Shown: positions 1 through 9,172 of the stretch, piece by piece
Position numbering within the stretch: position 1 is the first letter of the stretch
Layout of the letters: every line of letters begins with the position of its first letter
Assembly (NCBI GenBank): GCA_003990745.1
Contig: RBNI01000258.1
Span: 1 to 35,348 of the forward strand
Length of the DNA stretch: 35,348 bases
Reading direction: 5' to 3'
Origin: Jimgerdemannia flammicorona
Lineage: Eukaryota; Mucoromycota; Endogonomycetes; Endogonales; Endogonaceae
The notes under the pieces: model-generated
The model's input: only the letters and a program-made list of their open reading frames with translations
Databases searched by the model: none
What the model was told of the DNA's origin: nothing
Position numbers and translations under genes: made by a program

Positions 1-362
1 CCCCCAAACAGCATAGATGGCGGAAAAGACCGATCGACGAGGCCGATAAGGAGAACCAACCGCGTAGGGGCCGTCTGTCGGGAAAAAAGAATGCTCGGAA
101 GGAGAAAGACGCGCCGCCCGACACACCGAAGGTCCTGCCAAAGAAGGTCCTGCCGAAGCGCGCAGCAAAGGAGAAGGCGAGGGAGAAGAAAGGTAGGTTT
201 GGGGATTCAATCACGTCTGGTTCTCTTCTTTTCCGGCATGGGTTGACTAGCATGCGGCTTCTTCTCCCCCGTGTGTGCGTACATGCAGAGGAGGCCTACA
301 CGAGGGAGATAGAAGAGCGGATCGCGGCAGCAAAGGAACTGTTCTTGGGCGTTTTCATTTAG
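1..362 (+). CDS. 3' end of an unidentified Lys/Glu-rich protein (partial)
   Basis: The window opens inside an open frame (codons from base 3) that runs to base 192, where a GTAGGT donor follows. After an intron of 96 nt ending in GCAG at 288, a second exon (289-362) continues in phase and ends at TAG 360-362, giving 87 visible residues. The protein tail is highly charged: runs of Lys, Arg and Glu, a KENQP peptide, a short repeat (KVLPKKVLPK), then a helical last exon (EAYTREIEERI...). This looks like a basic nuclear or chromatin-type tail with a short amphipathic helix, but I recognise no family. The N-terminal part lies outside the window. The splice phase agreement is the main support. Confidence 0.55.
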   Translation, partial: PKQHRWRKRPIDEADKENQPRRGRLSGKKNARKEKDAPPDTPKVLPKKVLPKRAAKEKAREKKGRFGDSITSGSLLFRHGLTSMRLLLPRVCVHAEEAYTREIEERIAAAKELFLGVFI

Positions 363-530
363 ACGCCGGGAGCGGTTTTGTCCATACCGTTATTTTGAGG
401 AGCTGGGTTGGTTGAGACGAAAGGGGCGGCAGCAGTCGTCATGATGATCTAGATCGTATAATTTTTTTTTTGGTTTGGTTGCCACCTTTTCTTTCTTTGA
501 TCTTTTTTTTTTTTTGTTTTGCTCCCCTCC

Positions 531-531
<1 letters not shown>

Positions 532-571
<40 letters not shown>

Positions 572-573
572 CT

Positions 574-605
<32 letters not shown>

Positions 606-621
606 TTTTTTTTCTTTTTTT
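532..621. repeat. 90-nt poly(T) tract
   Basis: Almost pure T over 90 bases, interrupted by only three C residues (572, 586, 614), with more T-rich sequence on both sides (from about 462 and to about 635). Read on the minus strand it is a poly(A) tract, so it could be the tail of a retroposed sequence or a simple expanded homopolymer. I found no clear flanking duplication. Confidence 0.9.
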
Positions 622-1333
622 GTTTTCCTGTTTTGTTGATCGACAATCAAATCGGCACACCATCTTATCTTTCCTTTACTCAAACGCGCCTATGTATTAT
701 ACAATATCCATATCCTGTCGAATCAATCAAACCTGACGCCCAACACAACCATGTCACTCGCTTCGCGCCTAGTGCACGCAACAGCGACAAGAATACTGGA
801 TATGTGGGACCCGTTCCCGGCTCGGGCAACAGTGACGCCATGGCGCGTCCGCCCCACGTCAAGAATACAGATCCGGCCCGCTGGGTCCAAGGGATTTTGA
901 CAGGGACGGATTGGGAATGCGGGGCAAATTTGCAGAGTAAATGGGTTATTGTATATGTATTCTACGATCAAAGCTTGCCCAATGGGTCCCGAAATGGGCT
1001 GGACCCCGTGGGGTGGAGGTCTTTTGTTTGGAATTGTACAACCTAGAGATAGGTGTGGGGGTGGCTGTGTATATATATATATGTACATACTGTATCGTCC
1101 ACAACTGAACCTGTTTGCTTCCCCGCATTATCGTCTGCGTCAATTCTGCTTTGGTGATCATTCTTATTCACCCCACGATCGGCGAAACCCTTCAGCCCAA
1201 ACTTTCCCTTTGTTTGTGTCGTGTATCTTGTTGTGCGAGGTCACGGGTTGGTGGGGGATCCCATATTGTAGGGGAATATACAGTACTACCTTCGCGAATC
1301 AATAGAGGGTCGTTCGTGAGGAAGGTTTTACCT

Positions 1334-1402
1334 TTCGGGGGGAGGGAGAGGGAAGGAAGGGGGAGGGAGGGGGAAGGAAGGGGAAGGAGGGGGAGAGGTC
1401 TG
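1334..1402 (+). repeat. Purine-only G-tract block (possible G-quadruplex)
   Basis: About 65 nt of uninterrupted G/A sequence with many runs of three to six G separated by one to four bases, so it formally satisfies a G-quadruplex pattern on the plus strand. The complementary strand would be polypyrimidine. It lies in the intergenic region upstream of the dynein light chain gene. Confidence 0.7.
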
Positions 1403-1643
1403 TGGTGCCGTGAGCGGATTTTGGATCGCTGGCGCTGAGACTCTTTTTGGTTTGTATGATGGGGGCCCGAAATGCATTGGGCCATCTTTCCACCCCTTTC
1501 CACAGATTGACTTTCACATACATACACCCGAACATTACGTCAATAACTTCTTTAAACTCGCTACCCCACGATTTCCGCGTTTCCGAATTTGGGGAAATCC
1601 CGCCTCTCTTTTTGACAGTTCCAGCTCGATTGAAGGAAAGAAA

Positions 1644-1669
1644 CCCCCCCCCCCCCCAAAAAAAAAAAA
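1644..1669. repeat. C14-A12 homopolymer junction
   Basis: A run of 14 C is followed directly by 12 A, in the same intergenic region. Homopolymers of this length are prone to length error in sequencing. Confidence 0.85.
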
Positions 1670-1917
1670 GAACCCTGAGAGTGTACAGTGGGAAAATACA
1701 ACACATGGCAGCTGTCATGCAGGTCACAGAGATTAGGGCAATTTCGTCCCACACAGTGTGACGATAATGCGTATGATCATGTGATTGAGACCTTGCGATA
1801 ACTTAAAGCGCACCGCTGGCTCGTGTCTGCTCCGCCGCTCCAATCCAACCAACCCAGACCTACTTTGCACACACCACACCACACCACACCACACCTTTCT
1901 TGAAGCACATACACAAC

Positions 1918-2986
1918 ATGAATGACGTCGAGACCGACATGACAACTGAGGTGAGAGGCGGTTTCGGTGGTTGGGAAAGAACCCACTGGCGGATGGAGTA
2001 GGACTTCACGTGCGAATCTTGGCGGCTCATAACGGCTTCCTCTTAATCCCCGTTTCCAGCTTTCCTACACCAAGGAGAACTCCAGGGTCTTTAACGTCGA
2101 GGAGGTAACAAACATTATCAAGGAGGTGAGCCCTTTTCCACCCTTACGACCTGCGAAGCTCTATCTATCACATGGGTTCACCTGCATTTACATTCCCATG
2201 CTGACACGTGAAACACCTCTCTCACACCTTATCACCGCGCAAAACGCACAAAGACGGTCGAGTCCGTCCTCGGCGACTCCCCCTGGCAGTACGCCAAGGT
2301 TCCCGAGTGGACCGACAACATCACAGGAAACGTGCTCAAGAGGCTGGACAAGGATAAAGGCTTCAAGTACATTGGTGAGTATTCATGCTATGCTTGGATC
2401 GAGTGATGGGGAGCGAAGGCGTGTGTGTTTATGTATATGTTTTGGGGCCTCGCTGTCCCCTACGTTTACGCGTGTTAACCTTTGGTATCCTTGTGATCCA
2501 TTCTTAAACTCACACCTCACTTCCTTCCCGTACCCTACCTCTCGCTTCATCCTTGCAGTCACTTGCGTCTTCGTACAAAAGAACCGTACTGGATTCTACG
2601 CCAAGAGCCAGGTGTTTTGGGATGAAACGACGGACGGTATATTTACATTTCACGGATTAGGATGGCTTGATGGAGTTGGGATGACGACGACATTGACATA
2701 TCATAATGTGATTGGTCATCAAAAGAAAACTCTAATATATGCGACCGGTTATGGGAAAACTCAAACCATGTCGGATTGGGATCGCTCTGTGCTATTTCTT
2801 CCCATTCCAAAAGAAATTAAAAACGTGATGCAATGCACCCATCCCATTATCTCAACCATCGGCTTTCTATTTTTCTCATTTCCTCATCTCCATTCTCCGC
2901 TCCCGCACCCTCCAGGCACGACCTCCTACCGCCACGAGACCAAGAGTATGTACACAATCATTAGTGTCTTCGGTCTCGCTGTCTAA
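1918..2986 (+). CDS. Dynein light chain, Tctex-type (DYNLT family)
   Basis: Five exons join in phase: 1918-1950, 2060-2125, 2254-2374, 2559-2636 and 2916-2986, giving 122 residues, close to the usual length of about 113. All introns have GT...AG ends. The family pattern is plain: a VEEVTNIIKETVESVLG helix, a central W (PEWTDNI), an FKYIVTCVFVQKN strand, FWDETTDG, and the C-terminal strand MYTIISVFGLAV. Tctex-type light chains dimerise on the dynein intermediate chain and help link cargo to cytoplasmic dynein on microtubules. The start codon is the first ATG and lies directly after a CACACC-rich leader. The neighbour downstream is convergent. I see nothing abnormal in the gene. Confidence 0.93.
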
Positions 2987-3682
2987 TCTATCTGATCGCG
3001 CGGTGCCGGATGTCTACGGATGAACGAAAATGGTGTCCGCGCCGCCTCGGGAGGTCTCTCCTGTTTCCGCAATTATATATACATTCGATCTAGTCTTCCT
3101 TTTTTTTTTCTTCTTTCCTTTCTCTTCTTCCTTCGAACCCTTCGCCGTGTCGATATATATCTTGGGTGGTGTGAGACATGGTACGTGTGCTACACGCGAA
3201 GAGGTTGACGGTCGTCGCCTCTGGAGAAAGGCAATGTCTCGATCTCATACAGTCGCGGTGTTCGTTTATATGTAGCGGTTGGGCAAGTTTGCAGTGTAAA
3301 TATCAACGCCGAACCGCGCTCGTCAAAAATACAAAAACCAATGTAAAAACCGTTCGTTCGGTGGGCCATGGAGAGCGTGGGTATTTTGTTAGAGGTCATG
3401 TGCGACCCGCTCGTAACGTGGGAATCGCGCGAGAGATGAACTGATAGTGTAGGAGGGAGTTGTGGATGATGGTGGGTATGTGTGGTGCATGATGGGCGAT
3501 TTGATAAGATAGCGGTGCGAAAAGCGAACGTCGGCGAGGGAGAGAACTTTGTGGCATTTATTTCCTGGCCGATGTTGGACGTGGTCCAGCTTCAAAAAAT
3601 TACGTATACCAATAGATGGGCTTTTTAATACATATATAACTTAATGTTTACAAAAGCCATCTCCACCGCCTCCAACCCCCAA
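2987..3682. other. Intergenic region between convergent genes
   Basis: About 700 nt between the stop of the dynein light chain gene (+) and the stop of the SKP1-like gene (-). It has a pyrimidine-rich stretch near 3095-3130 and should contain both 3' untranslated regions. Short open frames here show no domain and were not accepted as genes. Confidence 0.6.
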
Positions 3683-4416
3683 TCACTTGGATATCGCCCC
3701 CTCCTCCCCCACTTCTCCCATCTCGTTATCCGAATCCACGTCCTCCTCGGCCAGGTCATCCGGGTTGAACATGGCGCGGATCTGGTCGGGGGACTTGCCA
3801 TCGATTCTGCGAGAAAGAGGGGAAGGTCGTCGAGGTATAAACAGACGCACGTGTGAGAATTCGAATGTCGCTATAGGTAAAATCGTCCTCGCAAATCAAT
3901 GGAATCAAACCAGCCTGATAAGAATTACTATCCACTCCCAGCAGAACCAAGGGACTACAAACCTCGATGCCATCTCCTGCGCGGTGAGGCGCACGAGCTC
4001 AGGGATCTGTAGGATATCGGCGGCCATTGTAAATTGTAGGAGTTGGTCGTCGGGCATGCCGCGGAAGGCGTCGTCGCGTGGGTCGGCCTCGAAGGGCTTC
4101 GTGGGGTCGGCCGGGTCTGCAAGCGGCTCGGAGGTGTCCTCGGCGTGGATCTCGCAGAAGTTGAGAACTAGGTTGGTAGAAGGGGTAAATTTTAGGCGTC
4201 AGTTTCTTGCCACGCGTCAATTTACCCAACCAATGATACACGTAACGTACCTCCCTGCAGCACGAACGGCGTAACATGCTTGACCTCCATCGCCTGCTTG
4301 TCGCCCTCGGACCGCAGCCAGTCTTGCACCAACTTGGAGCGGTGAAGGTAGGCGGACGGCACGGTGAAGGTGGTGCCGTCCATGGTTACGAGGGTGATGT
4401 TGGCCGGGTCGGACAT
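3683..4416 (-). CDS. Divergent SKP1-like protein
   Basis: Three exons on the minus strand, 4416-4251, 4167-3963 and 3806-3683, join in phase to 164 residues, the normal SKP1 length. The N-terminal BTB/POZ-like fold is visible (ITLVTMDGTTFTVPSAYL, then VTPFVLQGVLNFCEIH). The C-terminal half carries the SKP1 dimerisation-type pattern (LLQFTMAADILQIPELVRLTAQEMA, then GKSPDQIRAMFN). SKP1 bridges cullin-1 and F-box proteins in SCF ubiquitin ligases. This copy is divergent: the usual WDQEF region is altered, and the tail after the RAMFN motif is an acidic stretch (AEEDVDSDNE) rather than the usual F-box-contacting KENxW helix. It may be a paralogue rather than the main SKP1; an elongin-C-type role is the alternative. 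Confidence 0.85.
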
Positions 4417-4795
4417 GGTTTATGGAGATGGTTGGTCGCGGAGGGACGTGACTTATTTCGTTTTCGCGGTGAGATCACGTGTACGTTGGGCGCAGTTCAG
4501 AAATGCGTCGAGCCAGATGGTCCGCACGTAGTAGTTCGAACAATCATTTGCAAATGATGTGAGGACCTCTCGGATTTGCCCGAAAACTAGAACTAGGCCA
4601 TTGTTATGAACGAATCGAACGAACCGAAGAAATATGGTTTGCTGTGCCACCGACGCATCAATTGGCCATGAACCTCTTTTTCCGTATCTTGAGACACAAA
4701 CATGTTCGTCCCCGACCCCATCACTCCATTCCTCGTCCAACTCCGCCATCACCTATCCGCCACCACGGTGGGCAACCACGATCCCACACAACCAA
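4417..4795. other. Upstream region of the SKP1-like gene
   Basis: Between the SKP1-like start (-) and the first adenylyltransferase-like fragment (+). The first 100 bases probably hold the SKP1-like promoter. The rest may contain a decayed N-terminus of the neighbouring pseudogene, but I could not align it. Confidence 0.4.
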
Positions 4796-5394
4796 CCCAA
4801 TACATCGCCCTCTCCTACTGCCCGATTCACCTCTCGCACGTCAAAACCATGACGCATATACAATCCTTCACAGACGCTTCACTCACACGCGCCTGGTAGC
4901 CGCATACATCTCGCCGTCACACGACTCCTACGTTTACGTCAAGCTTAACAAACGCAACTTCATACCAGTCGCCCACCGAGTCGCCATAGTCCGCCTCGCC
5001 ACACGCTCCTCGGACTGGATTGACGTTGACGCTTAGGAGGCCATGGGGGCCGACGACTTCGAGATGCCCGAGAGGGTCACCCACCGACTGCAGTAACTAC
5101 TGAGGGATGAAATCGCGAGACGACGTGATCATGGAGAGGGTCCGCCCCGACCAGGTCCATGTGTGGTTTCTTGGCGGTGCGGATTTGGTGTTCAGGGCGG
5201 TGTTTGGGGCTGTGACGGAGCTGATTGAGGCTGGACATACAGTTGTGTGTGCATGGAGGCCTACACCGCCAAAGATGACGGACGAGACTCAGTTTATAAA
5301 GAAAATGAATGAGCTTTTTGAGAAGAGGAATTTGGCGGGCGGGTCATGGAGGGAGAAGTTGATATTTCACTTTTTTATGATTCCCTCGGCCTAA
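4796..5394 (+). pseudogene. NMN adenylyltransferase-like pseudogene, fragment A
   Basis: Three plus-strand reading frames together give a broken nucleotidylyltransferase of the HIGH superfamily. Around 4800-4850 a block with SYCPIHLSH sits where the family has its nucleotide-binding T/S-x-x-P-x-H-x-x-H motif. About 30 residues later, in a shifted frame, come YISPSHDSYVY, HRVAIVRLA and SSDWIDVDA, matching the conserved middle of NMN adenylyltransferases. TAG at 5034-5036 falls where the family has Trp (DxWE), and TAA interrupts shortly after. From about 5115 a third frame continues with FLGGADLVF. No C-terminal SST block follows. NMN adenylyltransferases make NAD from NMN and ATP; this copy cannot encode an intact enzyme. 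Confidence 0.6.
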
Positions 5395-5590
5395 TCCAAC
5401 AGCTTATTCTCTCGAATATACTTCGCCACTTCCTCCCCTACCATCCCCTCGACCTCCAATCCCTGTAACAGCCTTCTCCTCATGTCCGTCGAGCTTCTCT
5501 CCTGAACTATTGTCTCTTCCACCGCTTCCACAACATCCCTCACCGAAAAGTTCCTTGCCCAATCCTAAGCCATCGGCACCACCGTAACCC
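5391..5590 (-). pseudogene. NMN adenylyltransferase-like C-terminal fragment B, inverted
   Basis: Read on the minus strand, the frame ending at TAG 5393-5391 contains an SSTDMRRRLLQG block followed by VGEEVAKYIRENKLL. This matches the C-terminal SST-x-x-R and final helix of NMN adenylyltransferase-like proteins. A TAG interrupts the frame about 60 codons before the end, and no N-terminal part is joined to it on this strand. It meets fragment A tail to tail, overlapping by four bases. The call depends on the SST block and its position relative to the end of the protein. Confidence 0.5.
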
Positions 5591-5621
5591 ATCATCCCAC
5601 GGAACAACTGTACAAAAACCC

Positions 5622-5975
5622 AAACCCATCGTTCTCCTCCAAACGGGCTCCTACTGCCCAATCCACATCGACCATCTTCGTCTCTTTCACCGCTCCCGCT
5701 CAGAAATACACGCCCGTTTCCCCACCCACCGCGTCGTCACCGGCCACATTTCCAGTCCCGGACGCTTATGTCGAGTGGTGGCAAAGATGTGGAGAGATTG
5801 GGTTGTGTTTGTGGGGAAGGCAGGACGGAAGGCGAGGGAGGGGATGTTGGAGATGTATCGCCGACGATGGTGAGGGAGGGCATTGAATGTTGAAGAGTTA
5901 GTGGGAGCCGAAGCAGCTAGATATTTGGAGGATAATCGCTTGTTTGTTGCGGAGTCGATGCACAAAGTGGAATAA
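5622..5975 (+). pseudogene. NMN adenylyltransferase-like internally deleted copy C
   Basis: A plus-strand frame opens with IVLLQTGSYCPIHIDHLRLF, an intact-looking T/S-x-x-P-x-H-x-x-H nucleotide-binding motif. It then runs through a shortened middle (THRVVTGHISSPGR) and, after a TGA at about 5873, ends with ALNVEELVGAEAARYLEDNRLF before TAA 5973-5975. That ending matches the C-terminal helix of fragment B. So the N-terminal and C-terminal ends are present with most of the catalytic middle missing, all within about 115 codons. It shares the SYCPIH block with fragment A. Confidence 0.5.
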
Positions 5976-6196
5976 GGCTTCTTTATAGATGGCACAGCTG
6001 AGTAATTCATATTATGGTACCGAGCACGGAAAAATACAAAAATGTCCAATACAAAAATCGACGATGCAGGCAAAAATTGCAAAAAAGAAAAAGAAAATAC
6101 ATCTATACGCTTACTGCCACTAGTGACAATGCTCACAACTCCACTAGCCTTATTATATGTACGTGCATATGTGCCAAAATTCTCCATCGAACCCTT

Positions 6197-6833
6197 CTAC
6201 CAACCGGCTCCCTTCATAGCGTGCTTCTTCAAAGTCGTCATCCTGCTCCTACATGCTTCCCTCTCCCTCCCATTTCCCACCTCCGCCGCGACCGCCGTCC
6301 ATTTCTTGCCGTGTTTGAGCACGGCCTCCCATAAACGTTCATCCTCCGCCTTGGTAAAGGCGCGACCCTGGCCACGGATCTTGGCTCGGGCGCATTTGGG
6401 CGACTCGGAACCGTGCTTCGTCTTGTATTTTTTGGGTGGCGTCTCGCGATTCCTGCTCTCGGGCTCGGGCGAGAAGTCTTCAAATTCGGAAGAAAGGTGC
6501 CGACGTTGGCGGCCCTTGCGCTGGAATTCCACCTCATCGAAGGGCGCGTAGATGAAGTTGAGCTCTTCCCTGTAATCATCGTCGGAGGAGCTGGATACCT
6601 CGAAGACGATTTTTTCGGGGTCCTGTTGCGCGGAATTATGCGAGGAAAGGTTTGGGTTAGCGCGCTGGGGTAAATCGGAGAGGGTTCGGCCTTCGACCAT
6701 GTAGAGTGAGCGTGATTCATACCGGCGATTGCGAGCCATGCGTGGTTTGTGTGTCTGTATAAATTTCCTCTTGGATTTCGGTGAGGTCGTAAGTGAGGCC
6801 CGGTTGTATATCTGGTTCGTTGTTGGTAGCCAT
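6197..6833 (-). CDS. SANT/Myb-like domain protein 1
   Basis: I model two minus-strand exons, 6833-6723 and 6664-6197, with a 58-nt GTATGA...CCAG intron, giving 192 residues. An unspliced alternative starts at 6739 (180 residues). The N-terminal half is acidic and Ser-rich (SSSSDDDY). A nuclear-type basic stretch (PPKKYKTKHG) precedes a single SANT/Myb domain at about residues 138-185: AFTKAEDERLWEAVLKHGKK, KWTAVAAEVGNGRE, then a third helix ending in LKKHAM. Myb-like domains bind DNA or histone tails. It diverges from a related gene at 7233 across a 399-bp region. Target genes cannot be inferred. Confidence 0.7.
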
Positions 6834-6998
6834 CGTTCAGCCTAACATATCAGCCTTTCCACGATATGGCGGTTAAAAAGCTCTGCATTTACTTCATATC
6901 ACACGTGGCGGATGAAGTATATTTAACTGCATGCGATGGCAGCGACGTCAACGTGATTCATGATAGATGACGAGCTACATATGAAATAGATGTTGTAA

Positions 6999-7035
<37 letters not shown>

Positions 7036-7232
7036 TCTATCCACACAATGGGAGAGGGTTGTATTGCATTAAGAGATGAACAGTGATGGTTTCTCTGAAG
7101 CGGTTCACATGATTGTTTCAAAGAAAATTATTATTGCATCACTGGCGAAAAGCCAATATAAACAAGTATCCCCCCACAGGACTGGAATATCGTTCTCAAT
7201 GGAAACAAACAAACATTGTCCTTACCTCTGAA
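6834..7232. promoter_or_regulatory. Shared upstream region of two divergent SANT/Myb genes
   Basis: This 399-bp region separates the starts of two divergent, related SANT/Myb genes, so it must hold both promoters. An (ATT)n microsatellite lies in the middle. I see no clear conserved operator. Confidence 0.45.
6999..7036. repeat. (TTA)n microsatellite
   Basis: About twelve perfect TTA/ATT trinucleotide repeats between the two divergent SANT/Myb genes. Confidence 0.95.
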
Positions 7233-7702
7233 ATGAGCTCCAATATCAAGAAAGAAGTACGGTGAAGCTTGCCTCTCTCTCTAACGTTGAATATCCGTAA
7301 GTTCATTCAGCAAACTTAACCTCTATTCCAAATTCACAGAAAACCACAGAGCGGCCTTTAAAGAAGTCCAAGCTCGTTGCCACTGACTCGGACCACAAAC
7401 GAAAGCGTTCGGCCCCAGACTCACCCGACCACGACGATCAAACCGCTTCCTCCGGGCACGAAGAGCACGTGGCCGACGACGACGAGCAAAGCACCTCGAA
7501 GGGCGGAACCAAACGCCCCTCCGGCTCCGGAGTACGGTCTGGAGCCAGGGGCTTCACGCGAGAGGAGGACGAGCGTCTCATCGACGCCATCTTGAAACAT
7601 GGCGGAGCGTGGACAAAAGTAGCAGAGGAGCTCGGGAACGGGAGACTGAAGGGAACGTGCTTCAGTAGATTCCAAGTGTTGAAAAAAAAAATGCTGCAGT
7701 GA
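7233..7702 (+). CDS. SANT/Myb-like domain protein 2
   Basis: Two exons, 7233-7256 and 7340-7702, give 128 residues. The donor GTACGG and acceptor CACAG keep phase and restore an ATG that the long exon alone lacks. Residues 9-78 are charged and disordered, with basic KKSK and KRKR patches. Residues 79-125 form one SANT/Myb domain (GFTREEDERLIDAILKHGGA, WTKVAEELGNGRLK), very like that of the divergent neighbour. The protein ends within a few residues of the domain (VLKKKMLQ). The similarity and head-to-head arrangement suggest an inverted duplication. A C8/G11 hairpin follows about 50 nt after the stop, and AATAAA occurs about 155 nt after it. Confidence 0.72.
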
Positions 7703-7865
7703 GCAGCTACTGATGGCTGGGTATACTATACATGCAAAGAACCTCACTGATTATCCCCCCCCACAAAAAAGGGGGGGGGGGAGTATTCACTTCATTACGA
7801 AACTGTTGGACATCCAATGTTTGTGCTACATGTAGAATTATTTTCACACGCATGGAATAAATCGT

Positions 7866-7900
<35 letters not shown>

Positions 7901-8254
7901 AACGGCATGAGATTATCTATTGCTCGAACCATAAGAATTTTGTATTCCAGGATAACAATGTATATATACGACGAGCCAAAACGGGTGATTCCCCTTAAAG
8001 AATACCATATACAAATAAAACCAGTTTAAACCTTATGCATGCAAGCTTTTTGCCTTCTCAACAAAGAATCAACGTTGAAACCAATCAATGAACGACCACT
8101 TATTCCTGATATATTGAAAATATGCTCATGGAGAGATAGTTTCGTCCCTCGTGAGAACATTAAGTAGGTCGGGAGCTCGTTGAGAGCGCCTCTTTATCCC
8201 ACGGTTGCCTCTTCGGCAAGAGTAATCTCGACCATCAGCAATTGAGAACAAACT
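7703..8254. other. Intergenic region between two plus-strand SANT/Myb genes
   Basis: Contains the C8/G11 hairpin, an AATAAA near 7856 and an A-rich tract at about 7870-7897. No further gene is seen. The last 100 bases probably serve as promoter and leader for the gene at 8255. Confidence 0.5.
7755..7781. repeat. C8-loop-G11 homopolymer hairpin
   Basis: Eight C, an ACAAAAAA spacer and eleven G make a perfect all-GC stem about 50 nt after a stop codon. It lies in the presumed 3' untranslated region of SANT/Myb gene 2. Confidence 0.85.
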
Positions 8255-9012
8255 ATGTCGGGCATCGGCGATATTCAAGCAAACGATATGCTTGTGGTCA
8301 CTGGGGTGAGCGTCTCATCTTGGCGGCAGGCTGTAATTATATATATATTGTGGAATTAAAATTCCTCTCATGGCTACCTCAGAATGAACAAGAAGAAAAC
8401 GGTTCTTTACCTTCCGTTGAAAAGGAAGGCTTGCAAGATGTCATGAGCGGCGCAATGCTACCGGAGGGGTTGGCTCTCAACACCGCATCCGAACTCCCCA
8501 ATCTCAAAAAGAGAAGTATCACGGCCGATGACAAAGCCAACCTCCCTCGCGAACCCAAGAAACTCAAGCAAGCGGTCAAAAAGACGAAGACCAAAGGCAC
8601 TATATCCACCGATACCGAAGCCACCGTTCCCACCTCAACCACGTCGAAATGGACCTCGGCAGAGGACGGTCGCCTCTTCGAGTTGATGCTTCAGCTGGTC
8701 CCGGAGCCAAAGTGGCCTCGGATTTCCAGCGAGAGTTTCGGACAGGAGCGCGCCCCAGACCTCTGTCGTCACCGATGGAACGCCATCGCCAAGAAGATTG
8801 CGGATGGCAAGTCCACCGCGAGCAGCTCCAAGGGTGCCAAGGCTTGGTCCACTGAGCAAGACAAGAAGCTGGTCATGACGGTGAAAAGTTTGGCTGGGGC
8901 GGGGAAGTGGGCTCGGTTGGCTGAAGACGGTACGTTTGCCGGAAGAAGGGGTGCGGATTTGTGCAGGCATAGGTGGAGTGCCGTTGTGAAGAGAATCGGT
9001 AAGGGAAATTGA
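8255..9012 (+). CDS. Protein with two SANT/Myb repeats
   Basis: Two exons, 8255-8305 and 8383-9012, joined by a 77-nt GTGAGC...CTCAG intron, give 226 residues. The first exon starts at ATG and stays in phase. After a charged, disordered N-terminal part with basic patches (PKKLKQAVKKTKTK), there are two repeats. The first is at about residues 106-158 (KWTSAEDGRLFELML, WPRISSESF, CRHRWNAIAKKI) and the second at about 171-222 (AWSTEQDKKLVMTV, WARLAEDGTF, CRHRWSAVVKRI). Two tandem Myb repeats suggest sequence-specific DNA binding. The repeats resemble each other more than the single repeats of the two neighbouring genes. An AATAAA lies about 110 nt after the stop. Confidence 0.75.
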
Positions 9013-9172
9013 GGGTCATATGTAACAGCACAGAACACATTTTTAACGCACATCAACATAAATGGCTATATCTGTATACCTCCATAAGCGAATTGGGAAG
9101 GCTTGCCTAGTTTTATTTCGAATAAATCATTGCGGGTACTCTGCTCATAGTTATTCATACCTCCATCCTCAA

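Larger units (their letters stand above)
363..1917. other. Intergenic region with homopolymers, no gene recognised
   Basis: This 1.5-kb stretch separates two plus-strand genes. Its open frames are translated homopolymers (poly-Phe/poly-Lys) or low-complexity sequence with no recognisable domain. It contains the long T tract, the purine-rich G-tract block and the C/A homopolymer listed separately. A CACACCACAC repeat lies at about 1868-1893, just upstream of the dynein light chain ATG, and is probably its 5' leader or promoter. Confidence 0.6.

Noticed and set aside
390..1046. Long open frames of poly-Lys or poly-Phe around the T tract
   Set aside because: They are translations of a homopolymer; flanking parts show no domain or splice structure.
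2126..2986. Single 286-codon open frame over the dynein light chain gene
   Set aside because: It runs through introns; the five-exon model restores the complete family pattern in phase.
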